This document shows, piece by piece, positions 24,463 to 37,580 of a DNA stretch of 64,000 bases. Numbering within the stretch: the stretch's first letter is position 1; the number at the start of each line of letters is the position of its first letter. The stretch is taken from contig OY365809.1 in NCBI GenBank assembly GCA_959347315.1, positions 5,871,949 to 5,935,948 of the forward strand. The letters run 5' to 3'. This stretch comes from Bimastos eiseni. Taxonomy: Eukaryota; Annelida; Clitellata; Crassiclitellata; Lumbricidae. The notes under the pieces are model-generated. The model was given only the letters and a program-made list of their open reading frames with translations, was not told the origin of the DNA and searched no databases. The position numbers and the translations under genes were made by a program.

Positions 24463-27400
24463 TTAGATCCATATGTCGGAGGAGCAATCTCCTCCTGGGT
24501 ATCTCATCTCATGAGCCAAGGATGGGCCATCCGGATTGTCTCCGAAATCTGTAAAGAACTTTTTGTTTAGGGTCAGTCCTCCCTTCTTGGTATCGACGTC
24601 TATCTGAAGTAGGAACGATCCGGCCCTGATTGATAGAAAACAAAATTATATACTCTTATGTAAATCGAACACACAGAACAGAAAGGCAATAAATGTACTT
24701 CTTCGTTTTGTGAACATTATATACAGGTTTTGGAATTCTTCTTTTTTTAAAATTTAATATCGCCAGAGCCACTGGCAGAGCGTTCCGTTCGCGAGCCTTT
24801 CTTGGTAATCAATAGAACAACATTTCGCTTTATAATTAAGATATGATATGGATTGGTTATAGACGGTTACATTTGACTGTAGTTTTGTCTCTAGTTTTTA
24901 TGCTAATTTGTATGTGATATTGTTTGCAGCTGTTCATTACTATCATTGTCACTGCGCGTAATATCTTCTGTTTAATAATTGAGAGCTTACATGTAGTTAC
25001 ATGTAGTTTCACACAAACGAATTTCCAATGCGATTGTTTTTAAAGCACGGTTCAAAAGGCGTGATTAAAATGTTTGGAAAAGACAATGAAATAGGTGGTT
25101 CAATAGACACGACACTAATCAGGTAAACAGATGATAGTAAGATATCGCTCCCTAGTCTATACTGCACCAACCCTTTGGAATGGACTCCCAAAATAACTCC
25201 ATCAATGTGCTCATCGCCACATTTCACCTCCAAATCTAATCTCCCCTCCGCTTTCACTATCGTCTGTTACTTCCATTTACGACTAAAAACCGAACTCTTC
25301 AACGTGTCCTATCCAGATTCTACTCATGCGCCACCACGTGACCACTCTCATCACCGACTACCACCGTAGCCCCATGCCGTCTTCTTGGCCTGACACCCCC
25401 CCCCCGGATTTTGACCTGGCACGGGTAAGAAACGGGAGTATTGGCTATTGCAGACTTGATTTGGAATAAGCTGATCTCCCTGACGCGGCTTTTGTGGGCG
25501 CTGAGAAATTTTTGAAGATTTACGTAACATCTAATACTGCGGGTTGTAGAAGGTAGTTATAACCCCGGGACCACATTGGGTGTCGAAAAAGCTGCCAGTG
25601 GCACAATGGGACTCGCGTGTAATGCAGTCCGACACTTCATTTCTACCAGTGCCTAATGTCTCAATCGATGGCGCGCCAAAACCGCGTTGTAATCAAGTCA
25701 TTTTCCGAATGAGACGGAGGATCAGTTCACATGATATCAACTATCAACTGCATGGAAGATTTGTGAGAGGTTAATCTACTGAGCCTTTCAATGAAAAGTA
25801 ACACTGAGAATTATGTGTGATAAAAATCTAATGCGATTTAAGATGAGGAAGAGCAAAAAAGTTCGTACGTAGTAAGATTCGGGTAGAACTGCTTGTCCCA
25901 GATTGTGTACAACGATGTGGTGACGTAAAGTCTTTTTCCATCCAAACTCAGCTGCAGCATCTGTGCCCCTCCCTCCACTCTCTTCTTGTTCACGAACAAA
26001 GGATCTGGCTGCTTCTAAACAAGTGGACAACAGAAATCCATTGGAGATTTCAAGTTACGCTGCAATTTCAACGTTTGAAAAGACTAGGCAACATGGTTTC
26101 GTTTGTTATTGACACAAAAGACAGCTGACACACCACAGCAAATTACGACTAGTTCACAGGAAAAATAACGATAGAATTTAAATGTAAAACTGTAAAACTA
26201 ACTTTAACCTGTAAGGTTCAAGAGATGGAACTAGTGTTAACTGGTGCATTTTGTAAAAGACTCTCAAATGTCATTTAATAGCACTATTTCATGTAGGCCT
26301 ACAAGAGTGTATGCGTATGTATGTACAATTACTTCCTCTGTACAAAACCCGTAGTTATACTAATAAAGTACATGTATTTCCACTATATAAACATTCGCTT
26401 GTACAAGTCTTACATCTAAGAAGATGCAACTTCCATGCACCTTGAAACTGTCAAAGAACAAATAAAATATTTAAAAATATTTCCATTCCTTACAGATATT
26501 CTACTTTTTTCAATTCAATTCTATTTACCCACTTATAAACATCATCTCACAAAACATTGTCTTGCCTTTAGTTCTTTGTCTTCAATGACCTTCACAGTCC
26601 CGTCCTTGCAGATTGATCCACCGATGAATATCTAAGCGCACAGTTTCAGTCGATTAAGTTAGTCGCATTTTCCATGCGATATCTCATTACAAAATATTAG
26701 GCCTTTTTGCAACCGTACGACGTGCAGTTTAAAGCATTTCATTATCATAAACTCTAACATTTTTAGAGCACGGCTTAAACCTCTACACTAAAACTTATAA
26801 GGTCTTGTAAGCTATGTAACTATGTATAGAGATTTAGGTACAAGTAATGTTGTTAGGTGCAGTGCCCTAAGGAGAGAGGGATGAATGTTACCCCTAAAAT
26901 AGATTTTCCGAAGACAGATTGCATAAGAGCTTTTCGCAGAATAAGCAATTTACTCAATTGGCCGACTCAGATAGGCATTATTTTATCGTACATATTATAT
27001 CTGATGATTATTTCACTGCTTCAGATATTCAATATAACTAAAAATTAATAATTTCAAACATAATTTCACACATAATTTTGTAGAATGCGCATGATAATAA
27101 CGTATGGGTGGCTGCCACGTACCTGTCCAACTAGTTTAGGTTTACGTCTGTCGGTGATGTCATACTGACGTACGTCACCATGGAGCCAATTACTGAAGTA
27201 TATGAATCGGTCGTCCAATGACACCAGGATATCGGTTATCAGTCCTGGAAATACAGGTCAAATCAATAGGATTAAAATTCATAATTAAATTAGGTGAACG
27301 ATAGACGACCAGCAATTCTCCTTAATTATGAACTGGCTTTGAGACTGGACTTCTGACCGAATTTCAATCAAACAATGATCCGCTGTCTAAGTTTGCAAAG

Positions 27401-30400
27401 GATTGCATTTTTGTACAAAGACCTACTTAACCTATAAGGGTTCAAAACCTTTACAGACCCTGGTTTGGGCTAATTTTTTTATTACAACTTTGAACATCTT
27501 CTGGTGGCTCTAACTAGCAGGACCTAATTAGGATTCCTGGGCGATCAGATAGCAATTGTAATAATTGCATTTATTGTGACCTGTTCTTATTTGTTTTTGC
27601 TGGATTGACAAGTAAACTACGATTGATTGATTCTTTGGTTGATTCGTTGATCGATTTATTGATTGATTGGTTGATTGAATATCGTGCAACATTATTCCCC
27701 TTACTCCACAATAGGTGTGCAAGTGTGTAACAATAGATAAACGTTGACCTATTCATAATGTTCAGCAAATAAAAAAGAGGTGTGGACCACGGATGATTTT
27801 GAAGAGCAAATGAGAAGAGGCCATGCTATTTCTTTACGTTGGAAACAGCTGTAAAAAGAGGCGGACGCAAGGCCTATCGAACACCGCTAAACAGGATGGA
27901 CAGTTCAGACGATAGGCCTGACTCCCTTTTTATCAGAATACTTCTACCTTCGAGTTGCATCTCATTACAGCCGAGAGTGATTATTATTCTGCTTAAAATA
28001 GTTAATGCTGCATTCCATAACCTTCTTCTGCAGATAAAACGTTTTCTGAATCACTTAACATGCGCTAGGATCTGATATGTATAAGTAACACGTTGTTAGG
28101 CCTACCTTATGCAATGCCGTTATGTAATTAATGTATTATTATGCTATAGGTATAAAAACCTGGCATATCTGACAAGGCCCATTTCTCCACTTTCTTGCTT
28201 GGAACTTCGATGACTTTTTCGGCGTTCCATTTACCATCCTGAGAACGATGAATATCGAGGTAAAATTATCTACCTGAACTATTAGCCTATATGTAGGGTT
28301 AAAAAAATTACACTAATCCTACAGCGCTCGGTGTGAATAACGGTGACACAGTTTTCTCATACATTGGTAAGCCACCTAGATATCCGGTGTTAACCTATAA
28401 TCAAATGAAAAAGAAAGCAAATCCCTCAGCTTGATTGCAGATGTTAGGTTCTTTAGTCAAAATGTCCCTTAACTCAAACACAACTCTTTTTTTACGTCAA
28501 CCAATGTTCTTCTGGTACTCAACTTTACCGTTCATGACTAGTTGCCTACCGTGACATTACACACTAAACTATAATCTTTTTTACCTAAAACAAACAATCT
28601 GATATCTGATCTTTGTAATTTGACCCCATCTTGACTAAATTTACGTTACCTTGTTTAACAGACGAAAATGATCATTCCTAAACATAGGCCTGTATCATTT
28701 GCATAAGTCTTGGAGATTACAACATCAGTAGTAAACTACTTCTTAAATGCTTTGCGCTGTCAACTTTCAAGTTTACACTGACTTCGGCCTTGAAGAAGCG
28801 AAAGACGGTGGAGCTGAGCGCACATCCAACGAATCCTTGTGCTTCATCTGGATTGTGGAGGAACCGGATCTCCAGTGGAATCAAACCATCTGGACCAAGG
28901 TCAATTCTTTGGGTCAGTTCATGCGTTGTCCAGTCCCAGACGTTCAGGTGCTGACCGTAATGACCTGCAAGTAAATGGCAGCCATAATAGTGTTATCTGT
29001 TGTACACACACACGCACACACAAACATGTATATATATAATATATATATAATATATATATAATATATATATATATAATATATATATAATATATATATAATA
29101 TATATATATAATATATATATATATTTTTAATTTACACACTGTTTTGCATTCACATTTTCAGGACGAGCGTTTGGAGTTGTTTATCAATGTCTGGTTGTAT
29201 GTCATGCATCGTTTTGCAGTGGAAGGCATGCTGTAGATTAAAAGTTTTCGCGACGATAGCAGTTTAGGCCATAAATGCATTTCGATAGAATTCAAAACAA
29301 TAATGTTAGTTTCGGAGTGTATTAAACTTTCAAAACTCATCCGGTGAACTGTGAGAAATCATTATGGAATATATTGTTTTGGGAGGGGCATTGTATCATG
29401 CCACGCTATTATGCACATGTAGTTGCATGCCAAATCTTGCTATCCGAATTTTACTTCATCACTTCAAAGAACTATCCGACACACGCGTATCTGATGAGGG
29501 CAATGTAGTGACTCTAAGACTACGTCAGCAGTGGCGGTTTATGGCATTTCACATGAGACGATGAACTACTGAAGGTAACAGAGCTCTGACAAAAAGTTGT
29601 AATACGCTATGGTAAGCCTCAGATGCGCAACGTCCAGGCAATTAGTCTATTTGACGAAGTTGTCAAACCAGCTTAGTTCATTCATCCGTTCATCTTTGGA
29701 ACCCTTTAAGAAGCTTACACAGAAGTTCTCCCAGCATGGCTAAAGAAAAAAGACCTGAAGCATTTTATAAAACCGAATTTGATTGGTCAGACTCATAGGT
29801 AACAAGCGCGGCTCCGACGTGAGCAGACATGCACATACACACCCGCTAGCTTGGACATCTCCACGAATGGAAGACACATTACATTTTCAGAAATGAGTAC
29901 CAAATATTTCTTAGTCTCCATACAACATATCATGATACAACAAATATGATAAGTCACTAATAAGTTGAGACAGTCATAGGAGGCGCAGCTATGTCACATG
30001 TCGATAGGTAGAGAAGTTGATTTGAGGCCTGATAGCTGTCAGCGCAGATAAAAAGCTATTGTCATCCGCTTAAGTAGGGCCTACACTAGATTATGGTCTT
30101 GTCAAAACATATGTTATTACTTGAGTTACATAGCTTGAGTAACCCTGACACACGATCACAGGCTATTCATGTTATAGATACTTTCGTAACAAGTCATACG
30201 AAAACAGCGGTTGATTCATCGATGGTCGGTTTACAACTATCCGATACACCAGCGTTTCCCAATCTGTGTTCCGCGGAACCCTAGGGTTCCGTGAGGTGAT
30301 GACAAGGGTTTCGCGGAAAGCTAAGTGAGAACATTAAGTTTCAAACAATTTAAAATAACTTTTACCAATTACCCATTGGAGGATTCTTGCTTAACATCTG

Positions 30401-33400
30401 TGTATAACTCTACATGAAAGAGAATTCATAATTATGTCATATGCCATCGATATTTGTGTTATTATTAATCTAATCTAGGTCTACGCCCATAAGTGTCTGC
30501 ATTATCGAGTATATGTAATTACAACAGAATATGTTTAGTTTTGGACGAGGTTCCGCCGCCCAAAATTAAGATTAAAAGGGTTCCACGACCAAAAAGGATT
30601 GGGAAACTCAGCGATACTAATAGCAGATACACTTGTACATCAACCGAAAACTCACCGATTAAGGCACGTAGCCTATGATTATGGGCCGCATTGTGATGCA
30701 CAGAATGAAAAAAGTAGTGAACATTCCTCCAGAACAGACTTACCCTGAGCAACATGCTCCGGGTTGAAGCCGGACTTGATGGCCCATGGGGCTCCCCATT
30801 CTGTGCTGATCATGACGTTATGTCGCGGCTGATACCAGAAGTCGTAACCCATCGGAGCCGGTTTTCCATCTTTTTCCCAGTTCGTCTTCAACTTCCATTC
30901 CTTCGAATCTACGAGGATGAAGCTTCCTGGAACACAAACCTAAATCTTAACTACTATTATGGCGAGGTCTAACCTAATTGCCTTTATCTAGTCGTTACCA
31001 TAATGCCCAATGCGTTGTGGTCGCTACAAGTGAAACAGCAGACAAACAAATAGTGAGGCATAACAAGTTTATAAAATTTTCTCCACTGTTTGCATCATGG
31101 CAGTGCCAGTCCCAAGCCTGAATGAAGGAGGAGGGCGACGGTAATTATCTTTGTTACAGCACCGTATGCTAAACTTCAACTGCTTCCACCAAGTTTAAAA
31201 TTGCAGCCGAAGTTAAAGTATCAAGATATTCAGAAACCAGCTGTCAATCTAGTTGAACCAGTGACTAGAAACACCAGCAATCAATCAAGCTTAATCAGAT
31301 AATTCTGAAGCTAATCCTGCATGACAATGATGACATTGGGGAACAGAATAAATGCAAAGTCAGTTTCAAAGCTGTTTAGTAAAACCATCGGCGAGAATAT
31401 CCGAAAGACCGAAGCATTAGTAACTCATTGATCAACGCTGACACATTCGTTTTGATGGTTCTACGCTTTCGCTCTACAGCACAACCTAACGCGAATTGGT
31501 GAAGACCAATGCGATATTTTAGCACTGTATCTCACCCTGCGGATTGCCGTCTTTGTTACCAATTCCTGATATCATGATATCGCCAGAAGCAAGACAATGC
31601 GATGAGTGAGGCATTGAAATCCCTCCCTTCGTATGGACCTCTTCTGGTTCAATCACCTACGGTCATCGAGAAACATTAGGCTAGTAACTCACTTATTCAG
31701 AACTTAAGCAGACGACATCATCAATGCAGGTCTACTTCGTAGTACGGATAATGAATGAGATTGTTAGGACGATATCCGCACTGTTCCGCAGCACCTTATA
31801 AAATTATAGCTCAAATATAAACTAATGATGAATAAAGGCCACCATAGACATCCTTAGATAGTTTGACATCGGAAATGTCATCAGTTTTGTATTACTTGTT
31901 GTACCTTCTTCAAATTTACTTATCCGCCATAAACTGCCCCTGTGTCCTAGACCTAATGGATTAGACTTCTCGCTATAACTTTAACTAAAAGTTATTAGGC
32001 CAGAAAAAATTGACGTTGAGGGCCCATCGCGTGATGATGATTTGTGTATTTGATACCGACGTTATGTTACCGCAATCGTAAACTTCTCAATTCTAAGCAG
32101 ATTCGACAGCGAAGCGTAGGTTAACGGCTAATTCACGAGTGCATAGACTCAAAAGCTACTAACTAATAATACCATTCAGCCGCGTAATTTTCGATACATA
32201 CGTAGGCCTAGATATAATCCTCGTTGTACAGTCTAACGTTTAGCAATAGCTTACTGAATATTCAACAGGGTTTGTTAACAAAACTTTCTTTGTTGAAAAC
32301 ATGGTAAAACTATAAAGAAGTAACAAATCTAGTTTGCTTCAGCAATAGTTCAAAGTTTAATGGTCAGAAATATCAGATGTGAAGGATCTTAAGAACCTTG
32401 AAAATGCTGGGAGCCTTTTCATCAGTTAATGTATCGAGCACGTAGATACGATCTGAGTTGAGACAGGGAAGAATCAACCGACTGCGCTTCTCTGACGGTT
32501 TGTCATAGCAACTGGAACACGAGTTCCACCCCGAATGGTGGATTTCATCTCCGATGTGAGTCATATTCAGGCGATGGATGACCTGAGTAAAATCAACAGA
32601 AATAAATGGAGCACGTGAATCTACTGTAAACAGTTAGTTGTCCATGCATTGACTGGAAAGCAATAATGATAAAACTTGCGCACGTGTCTCAGTTTTAATG
32701 TCAACCGTGGTAAAACCATTTTATTAGAGAGAAGCTCATTTGTCCCAATGGGAACTCAGTTGAGGCTGTTTATAGTCAACAATGAGGCATTCCAAAGATC
32801 CTGGCCACGGGGCAAGTGCATAGTTTAGGATTCTTCTGAGAAATTTTCATAGATTTACACTACGTTACATTCTTCATTGGCTTTGCATGCTAACATTTGT
32901 TCATCTCCTTTTCATGTCCATCGGTTTAGGCATCACTCCCACAAGCAACTGAAGGTACCTTTCCGTAACTCTTTGACTTCGGGTCTACATCCACGGTCGA
33001 AACAAAGTCAGGTTTGTCCTTGGACAGAGAGGGACATTGGATGTAAAGCAGTGTCTCCCTCGGACCGTTCTTCATCGCATCCAAAGGACTCGCGTATCCA
33101 GGACCATGGCAACACTTTTTATCACCTAAAAGACAACTAACACTAACTAAAGATAACAATGATCAACAAGGATATCCAAAGTATTATAAACGTTTCTTGA
33201 TACAACTGGCACTTAGGCCTATTGCTGACGGGGTAGTAGTCCAACTCTGTATTCGGTATACATAGTTATCCATTTTGATGAGCAATATCATTATGCTGAG
33301 TCATGCGTGCATTGAGTTCGAGGAGAATACATTTTAAGTGATTCTCTTAAACCATAGCCTATCTATTCAATTTTGATATGAGCAAAACCAACGTTCTCGT

Positions 33401-33506
33401 CCGATTCAAATTCCTCTGTTTCCTTGGGTCTAATATGACTTTAAAGCGACATAAATGCAACATGAAAAGCTGGTCTTGGTTGTGTAAGCTTCTTACCGTC
33501 TGCCAT
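24463..33506 (-). CDS. SELENBP1: Selenium-binding protein 1 / methanethiol oxidase, tandem copy B
   Basis: Eleven coding exons (5' to 3'): 33497-33506, 32959-33125, 32397-32582, 31536-31656, 30744-30926, 28777-28964, 28160-28238, 27123-27244, 26566-26631, 25869-26014, 24463-24625. Every exon has the same length and phase as in copy A, giving 1,431 nt and 476 residues plus stop, with no lesion seen. Landmarks: [74 protein letters not shown] and the C-terminus [12 protein letters not shown]. Where copy A has Cys57 this protein has Tyr (SKSYGK). The expected activity is oxidation of methanethiol in the cytosol, inferred from the family. The intron after 26566 begins GCAAGA, a consensus GC donor; a GT donor 18 nt further would add six residues. 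Both copies look functional, so this is a maintained duplication. Confidence 0.93.
25140..25400 (+). mobile_element. CR1-like LINE 3' fragment
   Basis: The plus strand reads [13 protein letters not shown], then a [13 protein letters not shown] segment. This is the conserved end of CR1/L2-type reverse transcriptase ORFs (a -LWN-LP- block, then -FK--LKT-LF-). It sits antisense in intron 10 of SELENBP1-like copy B and is only a relic. Confidence 0.7.
29028..29125. repeat. (ATATATATAAT)n low-complexity array
   Basis: About 100 bp of TATA/ATAAT repeats following a CACACA stretch, inside intron 5 of SELENBP1-like copy B. Confidence 0.95.
30250..30611. mobile_element. Non-autonomous hAT element (362 bp)
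   Basis: The left end is CAGCGTTTCCCAATCTG and the right end, reverse-complemented, is CTGAGTTTCCCAATCC, giving hAT-like terminal inverted repeats. The flanking 8-mers CGATACAC and CGATACTA share six of eight bases. The interior (TTCCGCGGAACCCTAGGGTTCC and on) is non-coding. It lies in intron 5 of SELENBP1-like copy B. Confidence 0.75.
31082..31145 (+). repeat. Dispersed repeat copy (CAGTGCCAGTCCCAAGCC family)
   Basis: It matches 4262-4335 over CTCCACTG...GGCAGTGCCAGTCCCAAGCC...AAGGAGGAGGGCGAC. It is located in intron 4 of SELENBP1-like copy B. Confidence 0.6.
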
Positions 33507-34069
33507 GACTGTTCATCAAAGTAAGTCGACAAGTATTGAGAGATGAATTTCGTCTCAGAAGCCTCTCCTACTATAAACAATGTTCAACAATCACAACTTC
33601 GTAAAAATTGTATTTCTCAAGCAACTCCTTCAAATTCTTATAGTCTTTCAGGAATATTTCTTCAAGTTCTTAATCAGCCACTAATCAGTAATATTTACAG
33701 TACTTTCATAGGCAATAGATTGTACCCACACGAACTTTATACGCTTCCCATTATATGAACACGGGTCCTATGTATGGGCCCTATTTTTACATGCTGACCA
33801 TGCGATACTAGGCTGTCCTTCATTGATTGTGTTTCAATCTCAAATTATAAACTCAGTTTGTCGATTTCAATTTGCCGAAGCATGAATGCGGTATTCGTCT
33901 CATGATAGTATCGCAGCCGTCATCTGAGGCTTACTATAGCCACGCTTAAGGTAGAACGAAAGGCCTTTGAAATTCTAAGGATTAATAGTCACGTTTTTAG
34001 TTCAATTCAATTCAATTTTATTCCTTCCAGTCAAACACGATTTCTCCATTAAGCATGTACAAGTGAAAG

Positions 34070-34232
34070 CAGAGGCGGAGATCCCGGGGGCGAGGGGGAC
34101 AAGTCCCCCCACCTTTTACAAAGAGGGGTCAAGTTATACGTTTGTTCAACCCCCCCCCCCCCACACACAGTTTCTACACCTTTCATTGGGCGTCTCCCTC
34201 CCCCCATCTGTCAAGCGAGATCGCCGCCTCTG
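34070..34232. mobile_element. hAT-type MITE (163 bp) with perfect 8-bp target-site duplication
   Basis: Ends are CAGAGGCGGAGATCCCGG and GAGATCGCCGCCTCTG; the terminal inverted repeat CAGAGGCGG is perfect over nine bases. The flanks are AGTGAAAG at 34062-34069 and 34233-34240. A GGGGGACAAGTCCCCCC inner palindrome is shared with the 12890-13022 copy, defining one family. A poly-C tract is internal. Confidence 0.92.
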
Positions 34233-35474
34233 AGTGAAAGTCATCCATAATATCAACGGGCTAACAGGAGTTCAATCGATTGGATAACAACTAGTACTTG
34301 AAAACAAAATGGAACCTAGAAAGGACGGAATGCCGCTTCATGGGTCCAGTGAATTAAAGTTTCAATCAACAGGTGAATGAATCCAAAACATAAAATAAGT
34401 GGTGCTAAAGGCTCATCACTAAAGCCCTTAAACGGTAGAAAAGTTGCCATTGTGGTGATATAATATCGTCCTTCTCCCATGAAACAACATCTTGCAGTTG
34501 AACATTGTACATGATTTTCTTTTCTATAATGATGTCAGTATGTCTGATGTGTCTGCTGAGTTGAACAGTGAACAGGTGGTGTCTGGTAGTCTGGCCTTGT
34601 AGGCCAACAAGTTTTAATGTCGCCAAAGTGTCGCCACCTTCACAATGGCCCAATGGTTAACCTTACAATTTATGGAATAGAATAGACTAGCCTGTTCGTA
34701 CCGACCATCACATTTTTCAACTTTCGACTACTTCTGCAGTTCTGGTGTATTATGTAGCTCATAATTAGGCCTAAGCTGTGGCGCTAATCCTACATACCTT
34801 GGCTTTCCTAAATTTAACACCCGGGATATTTACCGTTTCAACGTGTTTCGCAATTGCGGCAATAGTATATTTCAAATTTGATCCTAAGACATGTTATAGC
34901 TCTTATATATGTTGCTTTTATATATTTGGATATACGAATAACTGTTTTTCTTGATCATTAGCAATAAATCAGGTATTCAGATATCCAAATATAAGAAGAG
35001 CATTAGCGCTATCCCATGCCCTAGAAACAAAATAGAAATTCTTGATCATTGGCAAAAAATCTTATATCTTACGATTAAGAATAAATATAGAAATAGAGAA
35101 CAATTAAAACTAAATCTGACGAGCGTTACAACATGTAACGTGTTTCTACAGAGTCTTAGGCCTATAGGCCTACGCAATGTTATGTATCTCTATGTAGGCG
35201 ACTACGTTGCTGTTGGTCTAGACTTCCTTAGTCATGTATATGCATTGGTATTTTGCATCACTGAGCTACTAAGCAAGTCGTAAACTGAACGAAACCAACG
35301 ACCGTTTCAAGCCCTTATGAGGGAAAGCACTCTGTCGTGACGGACAAGTAATCATAGGCCTATCGCTCAAATAGGTCCGCTGGTGAATATAAAGCTGGAA
35401 TTCTGCAATGAAACGCTCTGAACTAAAACAGAAACACTTATCGCGTCGCTTTAGCTGCAGAGGTTACCGGTATT

Positions 35475-35662
35475 CAGGGCTTGAAGTGGGATAAAAGAGG
35501 TGCCGGTATGGATACACTATTCGATACACTAATCGTTCCCCTAATCTGTCCTTCGATTAGAGGGTCTGGTTGAGCGTCTGTAGAAGTACCGGTATGCTTA
35601 CTGTCGACCAGGAAAGGTGCCGGTATGGAAAACCGTTTCATACCGTCCCACCTCAAGCCCTG
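35475..35662. mobile_element. MITE with CAGGGCTTGA terminal inverted repeats (188 bp)
   Basis: The left end CAGGGCTTGAAGTGGGA and the reverse complement of the right end, CAGGGCTTGAGGTGGGA, differ at one base in 17. The flanks CCGGTATT and CCGGTGTG share the first five bases. The interior repeats GGTGCCGGTATGG. The CAGGG start and 8-bp flanks suggest hAT. Confidence 0.75.
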
Positions 35663-35689
35663 CCGGTGTGCCGGTATTGTATAGGGTCT

Positions 35690-35760
35690 AGTGGTTAACG
35701 TGCTGGGCTGCCAAAGAGAGGTCGGGGGTTCAAATCCCATCCAAAGCCAACTCAATTCTT
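35690..35760 (+). mobile_element. tRNA-derived SINE head
   Basis: TCTAGTGGTTAACGTGCTGG is an excellent A box and GGGGGTTCAAATCCC an excellent B box at tRNA spacing. The acceptor arms do not pair, so a functional tRNA gene is unlikely. Confidence 0.6.
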
Positions 35761-37329
35761 ATTTATACGAGTACACTGACCGTACAGTGTCGGTGGGAAT
35801 AATATAGGTTAGGACTGGCCATTCGCCATCATATGCCAATGCTAAGTAAAATGAGGTCGCTAACCCTTCATACCCTGATCGAGGATAGCTCAGGGACTGC
35901 TCTCAGCTCTCCTGTTGCTTATAACTCTAGTTCGTGATCGCTTATACAACTAAGCCAGACGAGTCTGACGATAACGAATGTAATTTCTATAATCGAATAT
36001 AATACAGAAGACTATTTATAACGAAGCCTATTGGTCAGATTGTATATAGGGGCCTGCGCTGCTTAGTAAATACTCCTTCGGAGTTTCAACACAAACCACA
36101 GGCCCTTATATAGCACCTGATTATACAATTATTATATTATTATATATATATATATATAACTGCATATAGGCCTATATATATTTACACTTAAGTCCGAAAA
36201 CGCAGTGCGATTTCGGTCGTGGGTCAAAGGTGCGTCAGTCGAATGTTTACATTAAACACATAGGGCCTATACTCATAAGCCAATACCAGCCCATGCTGCC
36301 TCGTCGAAAACAAGCTAACTGATTTTAACTGGTTTTACTACGATTTAAGTCGAAGCGACCACTAAGCTGGATTAATCGTAAGACCACAGACCAGGATCGC
36401 GGCCGAGCAGATCACCCTATCATGCGCTGTATCAGAGTGCAATTATATGTATGGACCTGCGTCTAAAATTTAAGGTAATTGATTCATTTAAATTTAGGTC
36501 TATTCTTATCGTGACCAGGTCGCGCGTATTCTACCGCACTGTAAAAGACAGCTAGGCCTACAATGGCCCTACATGGTGCTTAAAATAATTCCTCCTCATG
36601 AAACTGACAATAATTGCATAAGTTTGTGTTTGTATGCAACTATACCGGCGTGTTTTCTCCTCCTTATGTTAACGAGTTTTAAGACCAACCTTGTTTGCTC
36701 AGGACCAACAGACGATTGGTTGAGACCGCCACCGTTTAACTCTGTTGGACAGTATCGCCTTCTGAAAGCGTCAGCGCATTCATCCTATGTAAACCTAAAA
36801 CAGAGACTATGGCACGCCGAGGACATGGAAAACTCCCCAATAGGGCCTACATTTGTTTCGATAACTGGATGCCAATGATATGTGTCCGAACCTTTTTCAG
36901 ATAGCAAACACGCATGACATAGGCTGTAGGAATCTGCTTACACACAGGTGCGCAGTCAAAATTATAATCAGTTGGGTCGTAGGTAAGGTCAGGCTAAAGG
37001 TTATGGATTGTGATCCCATATCCAAGTTCGTAAAATATTCAAATTCGCTGTAGGCTCTACAACTAAATAACATTTCATATTCCAATACGCTAAAAGTTAG
37101 GCATAGGATCGATATAGGAATTGGAAATAGTATTTCTGAAATAATTGAAATGGCATGAGATATAAATTATACAAACTCATAAAATGCAAGGATGTTTTGG
37201 CGCAGATATCTGATACACTATATAATAAATATACTAAACTGTCTACTGGAATGATGAAAAGAATCATGCTTAAATAAAAAGCGTGATGGATATGAGAATT
37301 CTACTTGTCGCGGACACCTTTTATAGTCA

Positions 37330-37580
37330 CAATCTTTTTATCAATCCCGCTTCCAATTAAACGGCATTATTTTTCACCAATCCAGATTCCATTTAAGCAT
37401 GATTATTTTCATCAATCCAGCTTCCATTTAAGTGTAAGCACGAATCTTTTCATCAATCCAGCTTCAATTATAGCATAATTTTTTCATCAATCCAGCTCCC
37501 AGTTTGAGAGTAGGCCCTATCTTTTTCAATGATCCAGCTTCTAGTTATAAACATGATTCCTTTCGCCGATCCCTCTTCTC
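37330..37580. repeat. Minisatellite of TTTTCATCAATCCAGCTTCC units
   Basis: About seven degenerate units of 35-48 bp, each with an ATCAATCCAGCTTCCA(T/A)TTA core followed by an AT-rich linker. No coding potential. Confidence 0.8.

Noticed and set aside
35690..35760. Functional tRNA gene
   Set aside because: A and B boxes are good but the acceptor arms do not pair and the surroundings look like a SINE.
36573..36878. 101-codon open frame with a hydrophobic stretch
   Set aside because: No recognisable domain. Composition and isolation are as expected for chance in about 8 kb of intergenic DNA.
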